A stretch of 64,000 nucleotides of DNA from Wenjunlia vitaminophila DSM 41686 (GCF_000380165.1 NZ_KB904669.1:186185-250184), one strand, 5' to 3'; shown: positions 49,508 to 58,070, counted from the stretch's first letter. A program made the numbers and translations. Notes: generated by a model not told the origin, from the letters alone.

Positions 49508-49629
49508 AGCGCCGCCTCCCGCACCAGCCGGTGTGCGCCCCGGGGCCGGACCGGCAACCGGTGGCGTCCGGTGGCTGGAAGCAGCACTCCGAGCAGCGCG
49601 CGGAGCAACGCCCGGCTATTTTTGAACAC
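49504..49629 (-). CDS. Very small basic protein, first gene of a coupled trio
   Basis: The protein has 41 residues (VFKNSRALLRALLGVLLPATG...), with an amphipathic or membrane-active helix and an Arg/His/Pro-rich tail. A perfect TAGGAGG lies 8 bases upstream of the GTG at 49629, and its stop overlaps the next start (GTGA). The strong ribosome-binding site argues it is real despite its size. Confidence 0.65.
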   Translation of the reverse strand: MFKNSRALLRALLGVLLPATGRHRLPVRPRGAHRLVREAAL

Positions 49630-49848
49630 GTCGTCAACCTCCTAGAGCGTTGCGGCCACACCCCCGGACGTGCGCCCGTCGCGGGGGTACTTGCATGGCC
49701 TTCGCGGTCACCCGTATGGATACGAGCCATAGCAATTCAGTCAGCGGGACCGGCGACGTCCAATAGCGTCAGGGCACTTGAAAGGCAGGGTTCAGGTCTG
49801 CTGCCGGCAGCGGCGCGGAGCGAGAGCACATGTCGAGAGGTCACGACG
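49630..49848. promoter_or_regulatory. Divergent region between the small-ORF trio and the XRE gene
   Basis: This 219-base interval is visibly less GC-rich around 49720-49770 (ATACGAGCCATAGCAATTCAG). It must carry promoters for both units and possibly the XRE operator. I cannot assign elements with confidence. Confidence 0.4.
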
Positions 49849-50679
49849 TTGGACGAGACGACCCCACCCCAGCACTTGAATCCGCTTCAGCGGTTCGGTC
49901 GTGACGTCAAACAGGTCCGGCTGGCGCGCAAACTCACGCAGAAGCACCTGGGCAGAGCGGCGGGCTACTCGGAGGCGTACGTCAGCAAGGTCGAGGCGGG
50001 GAAGCTGCTGCCCCGGCCGAGCCACAGGTTCGCCGAGGGCTGTGACACGGCTTTCGGAACAGGTGGGTTGTTCGCCGGTCTGTTGCGGAGGATCGACGAG
50101 GGCGATCATCCGTCGTGGTTCGTGCCGTACCTCAACCTGGAGCGGAAGGCGTCGCGCATCCTCGACTACTCAGCGAACCTCGTGATGGGCCTCGTTCAGA
50201 CCGAGGAGTACGCGCGAGCCATCTTCCGGGCCTACTACCCGTTGGAACAGGCGGAGGAGATCGAGGGAAAGGTAGCTGCCCGATTGCGACGGCGCGAGGT
50301 GTTCGCGCAGGAGTCCCCACCCTTCCTATGGGTCATCCTCCACGAAGCTTGTCTGCGGACGGTGGTCGGTGGGACCGAGATCATGGCCGGGCAACTGGAA
50401 CACCTTTTGATGACGTCCGGAACCCCCAACATCAAACTGCAGGTTCTGCCATTCTCCGCGGGTGCACCGGCGGCACATGCGAAACCGTTCACAGTGCTCC
50501 GCTTTGCCGACTCACCCGCGGTGTTGTACACGGAGAGCCGGGTAGGGGGCAGGATGCATGACTCCGAGCAGGCGGTTGTTGCGGCTCTGGATGACTACGA
50601 TCTGCTCAGGGCGCACGCGCTATCCCCAGACCAGTCCCTAGCCCTGATCAACGCCCTGCTGAAGGAGTGTTTCGCATGA
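49849..50679 (+). CDS. XRE-family regulator with DUF5753 sensor domain
   Basis: The protein has 276 residues from a TTG with GAGAGGT 7 bases upstream. An N-terminal helix-turn-helix (LTQKHLGRAAGYSEAYVSKVEAGKLLP) is followed by a DUF5753 domain (WFVPYLNLERKASRILDYSANLVMGLVQTEEYARAIF ... FTVLRFADSPAVLYTE). These regulators are abundant in Streptomyces and pair with DUF397 proteins, as here; the pair works as a toxin-antitoxin-like or developmental switch (WhiJ type). GC content is lower than in neighbouring genes. Confidence 0.92.
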   Translation: MDETTPPQHLNPLQRFGRDVKQVRLARKLTQKHLGRAAGYSEAYVSKVEAGKLLPRPSHRFAEGCDTAFGTGGLFAGLLRRIDEGDHPSWFVPYLNLERKASRILDYSANLVMGLVQTEEYARAIFRAYYPLEQAEEIEGKVAARLRRREVFAQESPPFLWVILHEACLRTVVGGTEIMAGQLEHLLMTSGTPNIKLQVLPFSAGAPAAHAKPFTVLRFADSPAVLYTESRVGGRMHDSEQAVVAALDDYDLLRAHALSPDQSLALINALLKECFA

Positions 50680-50894
50680 GCGCTGAACCGGCTTTCGCTG
50701 CTGTCAAGTGGGTCAAGTCGTCCTACAGCGATGCGAGTGGCGGGCAGTGTGTTGAGTGCTCCCGTGATCTCCTGCCGTCCGGTGTCGTCCACGTGCGGGA
50801 CAGCAAAGATCCCCATGGCAGTGTCCTGGCGTTCTCCGCCGACGGCTGGTCGTCGTTCGTCTCGGCGGTGAAGCGCGGGGAGTTCCCCGCCTGA
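50676..50894 (+). CDS. DUF397 protein
   Basis: The protein has 72 residues from an ATG overlapping the XRE stop (ATGA). DUF397 features include WVKSSYSDASGGQCVECS, VHVRDSKDPHGSVLAFSADGW and FVSAVKRGEF. DUF397 proteins bind or antagonise the partner XRE regulator. The 3' two thirds overlap the tyrosine phosphatase frame on the other strand. Confidence 0.93.
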   Translation: MSAEPAFAAVKWVKSSYSDASGGQCVECSRDLLPSGVVHVRDSKDPHGSVLAFSADGWSSFVSAVKRGEFPA

Positions 50895-51415
50895 GCCGTG
50901 GCGGCGGATGCGGGCCCGCCCGTGGCGTCGCCCTGGCTGCGGGCCGTTGTCGCCCATTCCTCGGCCCAGGCGAGGCGTTGTTCGCCGACCCCTTCCGCGG
51001 TCGCGCCGCGCAGCCGGGTGAGGGTGGACATCGCCTCGTCCGGCTCCAGGCCACAGGTGCGCAGCAGCGCGTAGGTGAACATCCCGGTGCGGTGGATGCC
51101 GGCGGAGCAGTGTATGACCACCGTGGCGCCGGTGCGGATGATCTTGGCCAACCTGGTCAGGGCCGCGACGATCTCGCGCTGGCGCCGCGGAGGGGGTTGC
51201 CGGGCGTCGGCGAGCTCGACCCAGATCCACTCCAGCCCGGCCGCCGTGGCCGCGGAGCGCATGACGAGGGCCCCCTCACGTCTGGACAGCAGGGTGACCA
51301 GGTGGGTCACGCCGGCGGTCCTGAACGTCGGCAGCAGCTTGAGCCTGGGGCGGTGCGTCACGGCGAGGGCACCTGAGCCGACGGGGACGAGGTTGAGGCT
51401 CGGCGTCTGGGCCAT
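50723..51415 (-). CDS. Dual-specificity/tyrosine phosphatase-like protein with antisense C-terminus
   Basis: The protein has 230 residues. The CX5R signature is HCSAGIHRTG with Cys103 and Arg109; the general acid is probably in WVELAD. The phosphatase fold ends near residue 160. The remaining 70 or so residues are low complexity, and the last 172 bases of the frame are antisense to the DUF397 gene. The stop may therefore have been acquired late, by loss of an earlier terminator codon. No clear ribosome-binding site precedes ATG 51415. Confidence 0.78.
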   Translation of the reverse strand: MAQTPSLNLVPVGSGALAVTHRPRLKLLPTFRTAGVTHLVTLLSRREGALVMRSAATAAGLEWIWVELADARQPPPRRQREIVAALTRLAKIIRTGATVVIHCSAGIHRTGMFTYALLRTCGLEPDEAMSTLTRLRGATAEGVGEQRLAWAEEWATTARSQGDATGGPASAATAQAGNSPRFTAETNDDQPSAENARTLPWGSLLSRTWTTPDGRRSREHSTHCPPLASL

Positions 51416-51711
51416 GGGGGCACATGCTAGGAGCGTGGGCCGGTCCCGGTCACCGCGTTTCTGCCAGGGCGTTCCGCCGCCGGGCCGTCGGCCCAGGTCC
51501 GCGCCGGGTGGGTGCGGCCGTTGGCCGGCAGCCCCGACGGCAGTGGCGCACGAGCTCGGCAGTTCCCGGATCAATGTCCGAAAGCGTTCCGTTCCGCCGT
51601 TCGCACCGGTCTGCCGCGTCACATCCTCCGCTCGCCAGGTGTCATGGGAGTGGACCCACGAGTTCCGGCCGAGGCGACCGGGGCTCGATCGAACGACCCT
51701 GGAGAGAGACC
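51416..51711. other. Divergent intergenic region between phosphatase and oxidoreductase genes
   Basis: This 296-base interval contains no gene I can support. GAGAGAGACC before the oxidoreductase ATG is its ribosome-binding site. No operator is evident. Confidence 0.35.
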
Positions 51712-52473
51712 ATGACGTCACCCATCCTGCTCACTGGTGGCACGGGCACGCTCGGGCGCCACGTGGTGCCGCTGCTGCGGGACGCGGGCTGTGAGGTCCG
51801 GGTGCTCAGCCGGCGCGCCCACCAGCCCGTGGAGGGCGTCCAGTACGCCACCGGTGACCTGCTCAAGGGCGAGGGGATCGAGTCCGCGGTGGACGGGGCA
51901 GAGGTCGTGCTGCACCTCGCGGGCGATGCCAAGAACGACGAGGTGACGACCCGGAACCTGGTGCGGGTCGCGTCGCAGGCCGGGGTGCGGCACGTGGTGT
52001 ACATCTCGGTCATCGCGGCGGACCGGGTGCCGCTGGGGTACTTCCGGGCCAAGCTGGGCGCGGAGCGGGCCGTGTCCGAGTCCGGCGTGCCGTGGACGAC
52101 GCTGCGGGCCGCGCAGTTCCACGACCTGGTGCTCACCGTGCTGGGGAAGATGACGAAGCTCCCAGTGGTGCCGGCCCCTGGTGCGGTGCGGCTCCAGCCG
52201 GTGGACTCGCGGGAGGTGGCGGCCCGGCTCGTGGAGCTGACCTTGGACAAGCCGGCCGGCCTGGTCCCGGACCTGGCGGGGCCGAAGGTGTACTCGATGC
52301 CGGACCTGGTCCGCTCCTACCTGCGGGTGCGTGGCCAGCGCAAGCCGCTGGTGCCGGTTCCGATGCCGGGGAAGGTGGGCAGGGTGTACCGGGCCGGGGG
52401 GAACCTGACCCTGGAGGGCGCCGACCTGGGCGAGCGGACCTGGGAGGACTTCCTCGCGGAGCGGGTGCGTTAG
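51712..52473 (+). CDS. NAD(P)-binding oxidoreductase, atypical SDR (NmrA-like)
   Basis: The protein has 253 residues. The Rossmann motif LLTGGTGTLGRHVVPLL, AEVVLHLAG and RHVVYISVIAADRVP followed by YFRAKLGAERAV identify an atypical short-chain dehydrogenase of the SDR_a5 kind. The usual catalytic Tyr-x3-Lys pair is present as YFRAK, though many relatives act as sensors. GGAGAG precedes the ATG. Substrate unknown. Confidence 0.85.
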   Translation: MTSPILLTGGTGTLGRHVVPLLRDAGCEVRVLSRRAHQPVEGVQYATGDLLKGEGIESAVDGAEVVLHLAGDAKNDEVTTRNLVRVASQAGVRHVVYISVIAADRVPLGYFRAKLGAERAVSESGVPWTTLRAAQFHDLVLTVLGKMTKLPVVPAPGAVRLQPVDSREVAARLVELTLDKPAGLVPDLAGPKVYSMPDLVRSYLRVRGQRKPLVPVPMPGKVGRVYRAGGNLTLEGADLGERTWEDFLAERVR

Positions 52474-52547
52474 GGGCTTCCGCGGCGGTTCCCCGCGCGG
52501 AACGACCTCCCCAGCTCGGGACTCCGCGGGTGTCCTGCCGACGGGGC

Positions 52548-53393
52548 TCACCCGCGGCTGCCGGGCTGCTCCGCGGACTCGTTGCCCGTGGGCAGGAGGA
52601 CGCGGGCCGTGGCGGCCAGCGCCGCCTGCTCGTCGCCGGTCAGCCGTCCCCGCCGCAGGGCCGCGTACAGCGCGTGGAGTGCCCGCGGGGCGTGCAGGTC
52701 GTCGCTGATGGCCCGGTCGAGGAGGTCGAGGCGGCGCCTGCCCTCGCCGGAGCCGAGGGCTCGGACGGTCTCGGCGTGGGAGCGCAGGTCGGGCAGCGGT
52801 TCGGCCCGTCGGACCAGGCGCTCGAACCGGCGCCTGGTGGTGCGCGCGTCGTCGAAGCACCAGCCGCTGTGGACGTCGTTGCACCAGAAGTGGCGTGGGT
52901 GGCGGTAGTGCCCGGCCGCGAGCATGGCGAAGCGGAGGTCCGGCACCAGGTGGTTCTTCGCGAGTGCGGCCAACGTGGCGCGCCCGTGCTCGCGGTGTGC
53001 TCCGAACATGCACCGGACGCCCTCCAGGGCCGGGCCCACCAGCACGTGGCACAGCGGTTCGGTCTCGCCGGACACCGGGGACTCCCCACCGGGGGCCCAC
53101 ACGTCGACGCAGTACCAGTTGCCCCGCGACGCCCTGGGGCAGGTGCCGTGGCCGGGGCCACCCGGGACGGACTCGTCCTGGACCCGGACGCGATGCCCTT
53201 TCCAGGCCAGCACGCGGCACAGGAACTCGGCGAGCACCACCCCGCGCTCCCGGTCCACCGAGTGCGTGCCGTCGGCCTCGCGGGCGGCGAAGCGTACGGT
53301 GACCGGCCCTTCGGCGGGCTCTGGCAGCGGCACGTACCGTCTGCGCCGCGCGTCGAACAGACGGACCGTGGCTCCCGAGTTCATGCCGGGCAT
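52548..53393 (-). CDS. Cysteinyl-tRNA synthetase/MshC-like protein lacking the HIGH and KMSKS motifs
   Basis: The protein has about 281 residues. The opening VRLFDARRRRYVPLPEP matches the start of CysRS and MshC, VVLAEFLCRVLAWKGHRVRV matches the segment after HIGH, PDLRFAMLAAGHYRHPRHF matches the (A/L)RLALL..HYR helix, and DDLHAPRALHALYAALR matches the CysRS helical domain. No HIGH sequence and no KMSKS are present; around the KMSKS position I read ATLAALAKNHLVP. It should not activate cysteine. The start is uncertain (53393 or 53384). These alignments are by eye. Confidence 0.6.
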   Translation of the reverse strand: MPGMNSGATVRLFDARRRRYVPLPEPAEGPVTVRFAAREADGTHSVDRERGVVLAEFLCRVLAWKGHRVRVQDESVPGGPGHGTCPRASRGNWYCVDVWAPGGESPVSGETEPLCHVLVGPALEGVRCMFGAHREHGRATLAALAKNHLVPDLRFAMLAAGHYRHPRHFWCNDVHSGWCFDDARTTRRRFERLVRRAEPLPDLRSHAETVRALGSGEGRRRLDLLDRAISDDLHAPRALHALYAALRRGRLTGDEQAALAATARVLLPTGNESAEQPGSRG

Positions 53394-53509
53394 CACACCA
53401 CGCGGGGTCCCGGACGACGTCGGGTTCCTGGACCCGCGCGGTCCGGTGGGGCTTCCGCCGGGCCGATCCCCCCGGCCACCGGTCCCCGGTGGCGGCACGG
53501 GAGCGCGTC

Positions 53510-54001
53510 TCAGTCGGTGACCACCAGGTCGGTCTCCTCGAAGACCAGCAGGGTGCGGGTGCTGAGGACCTCGGGGATGTTCTGGATGCGGGTGAGCACC
53601 AGCTCGCGCAGCGCCCGGTTGTCCTGGGTGTGGACCAGGAGCAGGACGTCGAAGTCCCCGCTGACCAGGGCGATGTGCGCGGTGCCCGGTAGGGCGAGGA
53701 GTTGTTGGCGTACCGTGCGCCAGGAGTTCTGGACGATCTTGAGCGTGATGTAGGCGGAGGCGCCCTGGCCCGCCCGTTCGTGGTCCACCCGGGCGGTGAA
53801 GCCGCGGATCACCCCGTCCTCGATGAGACGGTTGATCCGGGCGTAGGCGTTGGCCCGGGAGACGTGCACCCGGTCCGCGACCGAGCGTATGGACGCCCGC
53901 CCGTCCGTCTGGAGGAGCCGCAGGATCGCCCGGTCGATGGCGTCCAGGGGACGCGGAGGAGTCGGGCGTTGCTCGTTTCCGGCCATCTGTTCAGCCGTCA
54001 T
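53510..54001 (-). CDS. bkdR: Lrp/AsnC-family regulator, probable BkdR
   Basis: The protein has 163 residues. An N-terminal helix-turn-helix (LDAIDRAILRLLQTDGRASIRSVADRVHVSRANAYARINRLIEDGVI) is followed by an AsnC ligand domain (AYITLKIVQ..., VSGDFDVLLLVHTQDNRALRELVL). It is divergent from the branched-chain keto-acid dehydrogenase genes, the usual place of BkdR. AGGAG lies 10 bases before ATG 54001. Ligands are probably branched-chain amino acids. Confidence 0.9.
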   Translation of the reverse strand: MTAEQMAGNEQRPTPPRPLDAIDRAILRLLQTDGRASIRSVADRVHVSRANAYARINRLIEDGVIRGFTARVDHERAGQGASAYITLKIVQNSWRTVRQQLLALPGTAHIALVSGDFDVLLLVHTQDNRALRELVLTRIQNIPEVLSTRTLLVFEETDLVVTD

Positions 54002-54356
54002 GCCCGCAAGTCTCCTCCGTTTGGACGTCCGGAGTCCATGAGACGGGCTGGTGAACCGTTTGTCCACCGCCTGCTCCCGAGTGTGGCCAAAGTGACCCTC
54101 TCGACCGAACAATCGGTAGGTGAGCGCACCGCGGTGCGCCCGTCCCGCGTCCACCGACCCCGTCCTTGCCGTCCGCCGACCGACCCCCAGTGGCCGGATC
54201 ATGTCGAACGGTACCCCCACACCCGCGTTCGAACAGATAACCAAGGTCACACCGCGACGTTCGAGTCCGAGCCGCTCAGGTCGCAGCCGCGCGTCCCGTG
54301 CCCCCGCGCCCGGAGCTCGGCGTTCGAGTCAGCGCATTCGCATAGGAGGCGCGCCC
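54002..54356. promoter_or_regulatory. bkd control region with phased CGTTCGA repeats and a PaaR-like dyad
   Basis: This 355-base divergent region carries ACCGAACAATCGGT (54104-54117), the same ACCGA-N4-TCGGT dyad found in the Paa locus. It also carries CGTTCGAAC at 54226-54234 and two identical CGTTCGAGTC at 54258-54267 and 54321-54330, spaced 32 and 63 bases, close to 3 and 6 helical turns. Such phasing suits an Lrp octamer. AGGAGG precedes the first bkd gene. Confidence 0.7.
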
Positions 54357-55520
54357 ATGACCGTTCTCCACCAGCCCGGCACCGGAGCCGACACCGGTGG
54401 CGTTCCCGAGTGGCGGCCCCGGGTGGCACCCGAACCGCTGCTCCCGGACGCGCGTCCGGTGCGCGTACTCGGCACCCCCGCCCTCAAGGAGCGGGACCCG
54501 GAGCTGCTGCGCGACCTGTACCGGCACCTCGTCGTCGGTCGCCGGTACAACGAGCAGGCCACCGCGCTGACCCGGCAGGGCCGCCTCGCCGTGTACCCGT
54601 CGAGCACCGGGCAGGAGGCCTGCCAGGTCGCCGCGGCGCTGGCGCTCAGCCCGCAGGACTGGCTGTTCCCCAGCTACCGGGACACCCTGGCGGTCACCGC
54701 GCGCGGGGTGGACCCGGTGGAGACGCTCACCCTGCTCCGCGGTGACTGGCACAGCGGCTACGACCCGCACCGGTGGCGGGTGGCCCCGCTGAGCACCCCG
54801 TTGGCCACGCAGTTGCCGCACGCGGTCGGACTGGCCCACGCGGCCCGGCTGCGCGGTGACGACACCGTGGCCCTGGCGCTGGTCGGCGACGGGGGCACCA
54901 GCGAGGGGGACTTCCACGAGGCGCTGAACTTCGCCGCGGTCTGGCGCGCCCCGGTGGTCTTCCTGGTGCAGAACAACGGCTTCGCCATCTCCGTGCCGCT
55001 GGCCAAGCAGAGCGCCGCGCCGTCGCTCGCGCACAAGGCCGTCGGCTACGGCATGCCGGGACGGCTGGTGGACGGCAACGACGCCCCCGCCGTGCACGCC
55101 GTGCTCACCGAGGCCGTCGAGCGGGCCCGCCACGGCGGTGGCCCCACCCTCGTCGAGGCCCTCACCTACCGGGTCGAGGCGCACACCAACGCGGACGACG
55201 CCACCCGCTACCGCGACGCGGACGAGGTGGAGGTCTGGCGCCGCCACGACCCGGTCCGGCTGTTGGAACAGGGCCTGCGCGAACTGGGGCTGCTGACGGA
55301 CGCCGACGCCGAGCAGGCCGCCGCGGCAGCCGAGACGATGGCCGCGGACCTGCGCGAACGCATGCACAGCGACCCGAGCCTCGACCCGATGGAGCTGTTC
55401 GCCCACGTCTACGCCGAACCCACCCCCCAACTGCGGGAGCAGGAGGCGCTGCTCCGGGCCGAGCTGGACGCCGAATCGGCCGCCGGCACCGGGACGGGAA
55501 CCGAAGGAGCGGGTCGATGA
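54357..55520 (+). CDS. bkdA: Branched-chain 2-oxoacid dehydrogenase E1 alpha subunit
   Basis: The protein has 387 residues. The thiamine-diphosphate motif is GDGGTSEGDFHEALNFAAVWRAPVVFLVQNN, ending in the NN pair. The phosphorylation-loop-like ISVPLAKQ and the hydrophobic-pocket region YPSSTGQEA match branched-chain E1 alpha. It decarboxylates branched 2-oxoacids; the product feeds branched fatty-acid starters. It begins 7 bases after AGGAGG and overlaps bkdB by ATGA. Confidence 0.93.
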   Translation: MTVLHQPGTGADTGGVPEWRPRVAPEPLLPDARPVRVLGTPALKERDPELLRDLYRHLVVGRRYNEQATALTRQGRLAVYPSSTGQEACQVAAALALSPQDWLFPSYRDTLAVTARGVDPVETLTLLRGDWHSGYDPHRWRVAPLSTPLATQLPHAVGLAHAARLRGDDTVALALVGDGGTSEGDFHEALNFAAVWRAPVVFLVQNNGFAISVPLAKQSAAPSLAHKAVGYGMPGRLVDGNDAPAVHAVLTEAVERARHGGGPTLVEALTYRVEAHTNADDATRYRDADEVEVWRRHDPVRLLEQGLRELGLLTDADAEQAAAAAETMAADLRERMHSDPSLDPMELFAHVYAEPTPQLREQEALLRAELDAESAAGTGTGTEGAGR

Positions 55521-56611
55521 CCACCACCGCCACCCGGCACCAACCCACCGCCACGGAGACACCCGCGACCAGCATGGCGCAGGCCCTCAACGCCGCCCTG
55601 CGGGACGCCCTGCGTGACGACCCCACCGTCCACGTCCTCGGCGAGGACGTGGGCACCCTGGGCGGGGTCTTCCGGATCACCGACGGGCTGGCCGCGGAGT
55701 TCGGTGACGACCGCTGCACCGACACCCCGCTGGCCGAGGCCGGCATCCTGGGCACCGCGGTGGGCATGGCCATGTACGGACTGCGCCCCGTGGTGGAGAT
55801 GCAGTTCGACGCGTTCGCCTACCCTGCCTTCGAGCAACTGGTCAGCCACGTCGCCCGGATGCGCAACCGCACCCGGGGCGCCATGCCGCTGCCCATCACC
55901 ATCCGCATCCCCTACGGCGGGGGGATCGGCGGCGTCGAGCACCACAGCGACGCCTCCGAGGCCTACTACCTGCACACCCCCGGGCTCCACGTGGTCACCC
56001 CGGCCACCGTCGCCGATGCCTACGGCCTGCTGCGCGCGGCCATCGCCTCCGACGACCCGGTGGTCTTCCTCGAACCCAAGCGCCTCTACTGGTCCAAGGC
56101 CCCGTGGTCCGCGCAGGACCCGACGGCGGTGGCCCCGCTGGGCCGCGCCGAGGTCCGCCGCACCGGGCACTCGGCCACCCTGGTCACCTACGGCCCCTGT
56201 GTACCGGTGTGCCTGGAGGCCGCGGAAGCGGCCCGGGAGGAGGGCTGGGACCTGGAGGTGGTGGACCTGAGGACCCTGGTGCCGTTCGACGACGAGACGG
56301 TCAGCGCCTCCGTCCGCCGCACCGGACGCGCGGTGGTGGTCCACGAGTCAGCCGGCTTCGCCGGCGCGGGTGCGGAGATCGCCGCGCGCATCACCGAGCG
56401 CTGTTTCCACTACCTCGACGCCCCGGTGCTCCGGGTGGCCGGTTTCGACATCCCCTACCCCCCGCCGATGCTCGAACGGCACCACCTCCCGAGCACGGAC
56501 CGAATCCTGGACGCGGTGGCCCGTCTCCAGTGGGAGTCGGAGTACACCGCACCGGGTGCCGGCGGCGGGCGGACCGCGGGTGAGGAGGGCCGAGATGGCC
56601 GAGGTGCGTGA
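55517..56611 (+). CDS. bkdB: Branched-chain 2-oxoacid dehydrogenase E1 beta subunit
   Basis: The protein has 364 residues. E1 beta signatures are GEDVGTLGGVFRITDGL, FGDDRCTDTPLAEAGILGTAVGMA, IRIPYGGGIGGVEHHSD and the C-terminal domain VVHESAGFAGAGAEIAARI. It pairs with E1 alpha, and overlaps genes on both sides (ATGA with bkdA; 17 bases with bkdC). Confidence 0.94.
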   Translation: MTTTATRHQPTATETPATSMAQALNAALRDALRDDPTVHVLGEDVGTLGGVFRITDGLAAEFGDDRCTDTPLAEAGILGTAVGMAMYGLRPVVEMQFDAFAYPAFEQLVSHVARMRNRTRGAMPLPITIRIPYGGGIGGVEHHSDASEAYYLHTPGLHVVTPATVADAYGLLRAAIASDDPVVFLEPKRLYWSKAPWSAQDPTAVAPLGRAEVRRTGHSATLVTYGPCVPVCLEAAEAAREEGWDLEVVDLRTLVPFDDETVSASVRRTGRAVVVHESAGFAGAGAEIAARITERCFHYLDAPVLRVAGFDIPYPPPMLERHHLPSTDRILDAVARLQWESEYTAPGAGGGRTAGEEGRDGRGA

Positions 56612-58070
56612 GTTCCTCCTTCCCGACCTCGGCGAAGGACTGACCGAGGCGCTGATCGTCCGCTGGCTCGTCGAGGTCGGTGAGGTGGTCGCGGTGGACC
56701 AGCCCGTGGTGGAGGTGGAGACCGCCAAGGCCATGGTCGAGGTGCCGTGCCCCTACGGCGGTGTCGTCACCGCGCGCTACGGCGAGGAGGGCACCGAGAT
56801 CCCGGTCGGGGCCACCCTGGTGGCGGTCGCCGTGGGCACCGCGCCGACGCCCCCCGGCGCGGGCGGTCCGAACGGTGCCCCGAGTACCGCCACGGCCACC
56901 GACGGCGCCGCGACCGCCCCCGGCGGGCGGCCAGGTCCCGGCGCGGGCTTCACCGACGGCTCCGGTGACGCGGCGCCGCGGAACGGCTCCGGCAACGTGC
57001 TCGTCGGCTACGGCACCGGCGGCGCGGCCCCACGCCGTCGCCGGGTCAGGACACCGAGCCCCGCGCCCGCACACGCCCCCGCACATGCCGCCGCCGCACC
57101 GCCCGCACCGGTCCCGGCAGTGGCCCGCCCGCGTTCCGCCGCCGTGGCCGAGGCCGGCCGTCCGGTCAGCTCCGGCGCCACCTCGGCTCCCGCACCGGCC
57201 CCGGTTCGGGTGATCTCCCCACTGGTCCGCAGGCTCGCCCGGCAGCACAGCCTCGACCTGCGCACGGTGACCGGCACCGGCCCCGACGGGCTGATCCTGC
57301 GCCGGGACATCGAGCGGGCCGTCGAGCAGGCCACCGCGCCGCCCGCCACCGCGCCCGGGCGCGCGCCGCGCCTCCCCGACGAGGCGACCAGGGTTCCGCT
57401 CAAGGGCCTGCGCCGGACCGTGGCCGACAAGCTCTCCCGCAGCCGCCGGGAGATCCCCGACGCCACCTGCTGGGTGGACGTTGACGCCACCGAGCTGCTC
57501 GCCGCCAGGACCGCCATGAACGCCGGGGCGGACCGGCGGATCAGCCTGCTGGCCGTGCTCGCCCGGATCACCACGGCCGCCCTGGCCCGCTTCCCCGCGC
57601 TCAACTCCACCGTTGACCTCGACCGTCAGGACATCGTCCACCTCCCGTCCGTGCACCTCGGCTTCGCCGCGCAGACCGAGCGTGGCCTCGTCGTGCCCGT
57701 CGTCCGCGACGCACACCGGCTGACCACCGCGGAGCTGTCCGCGGAGATCACCAGACTCACCGACGCCGCCCGCGCGGGAACCCTCACCCCCGCGGAACTC
57801 ACCGGAGGCACCTTCACGCTCAACAACTACGGCGTGTTCGGCGTGGACGGCTCCACGCCGATCATCAACCACCCCGAGGCCGGCATGCTCGGCATCGGCC
57901 GCATCGCTCCCAAACCCTGGGTGCACCAGGGCGAACTGGCGGTCCGCCAGGTCACCCAGCTCTCGTTCACCTTCGACCACCGGGTCTGTGACGGCGGCAC
58001 GGCCGGCGGCTTCCTGCGGTTCGTCGCCGACTGCGTGGAACAGCCAGCCGTTCTGCTCCGACACCTGTGA
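56595..58070 (+). CDS. bkdC: Dihydrolipoamide acyltransferase E2 of the branched-chain dehydrogenase
   Basis: The protein has 491 residues. A lipoyl domain (1-80) carries the lipoyl Lys45 in ETAKA. A long Ala/Pro linker, a peripheral-subunit-binding domain (about 208-245, SPLVRRLARQHSLDLRTVTGTGPDGLILRRDI) and the catalytic domain follow, with HRVCDGG near the end as the HxxxDG active site. It transfers the acyl group to CoA. GAGGAGGG precedes its ATG inside bkdB. Confidence 0.95.
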   Translation: MAEVREFLLPDLGEGLTEALIVRWLVEVGEVVAVDQPVVEVETAKAMVEVPCPYGGVVTARYGEEGTEIPVGATLVAVAVGTAPTPPGAGGPNGAPSTATATDGAATAPGGRPGPGAGFTDGSGDAAPRNGSGNVLVGYGTGGAAPRRRRVRTPSPAPAHAPAHAAAAPPAPVPAVARPRSAAVAEAGRPVSSGATSAPAPAPVRVISPLVRRLARQHSLDLRTVTGTGPDGLILRRDIERAVEQATAPPATAPGRAPRLPDEATRVPLKGLRRTVADKLSRSRREIPDATCWVDVDATELLAARTAMNAGADRRISLLAVLARITTAALARFPALNSTVDLDRQDIVHLPSVHLGFAAQTERGLVVPVVRDAHRLTTAELSAEITRLTDAARAGTLTPAELTGGTFTLNNYGVFGVDGSTPIINHPEAGMLGIGRIAPKPWVHQGELAVRQVTQLSFTFDHRVCDGGTAGGFLRFVADCVEQPAVLLRHL

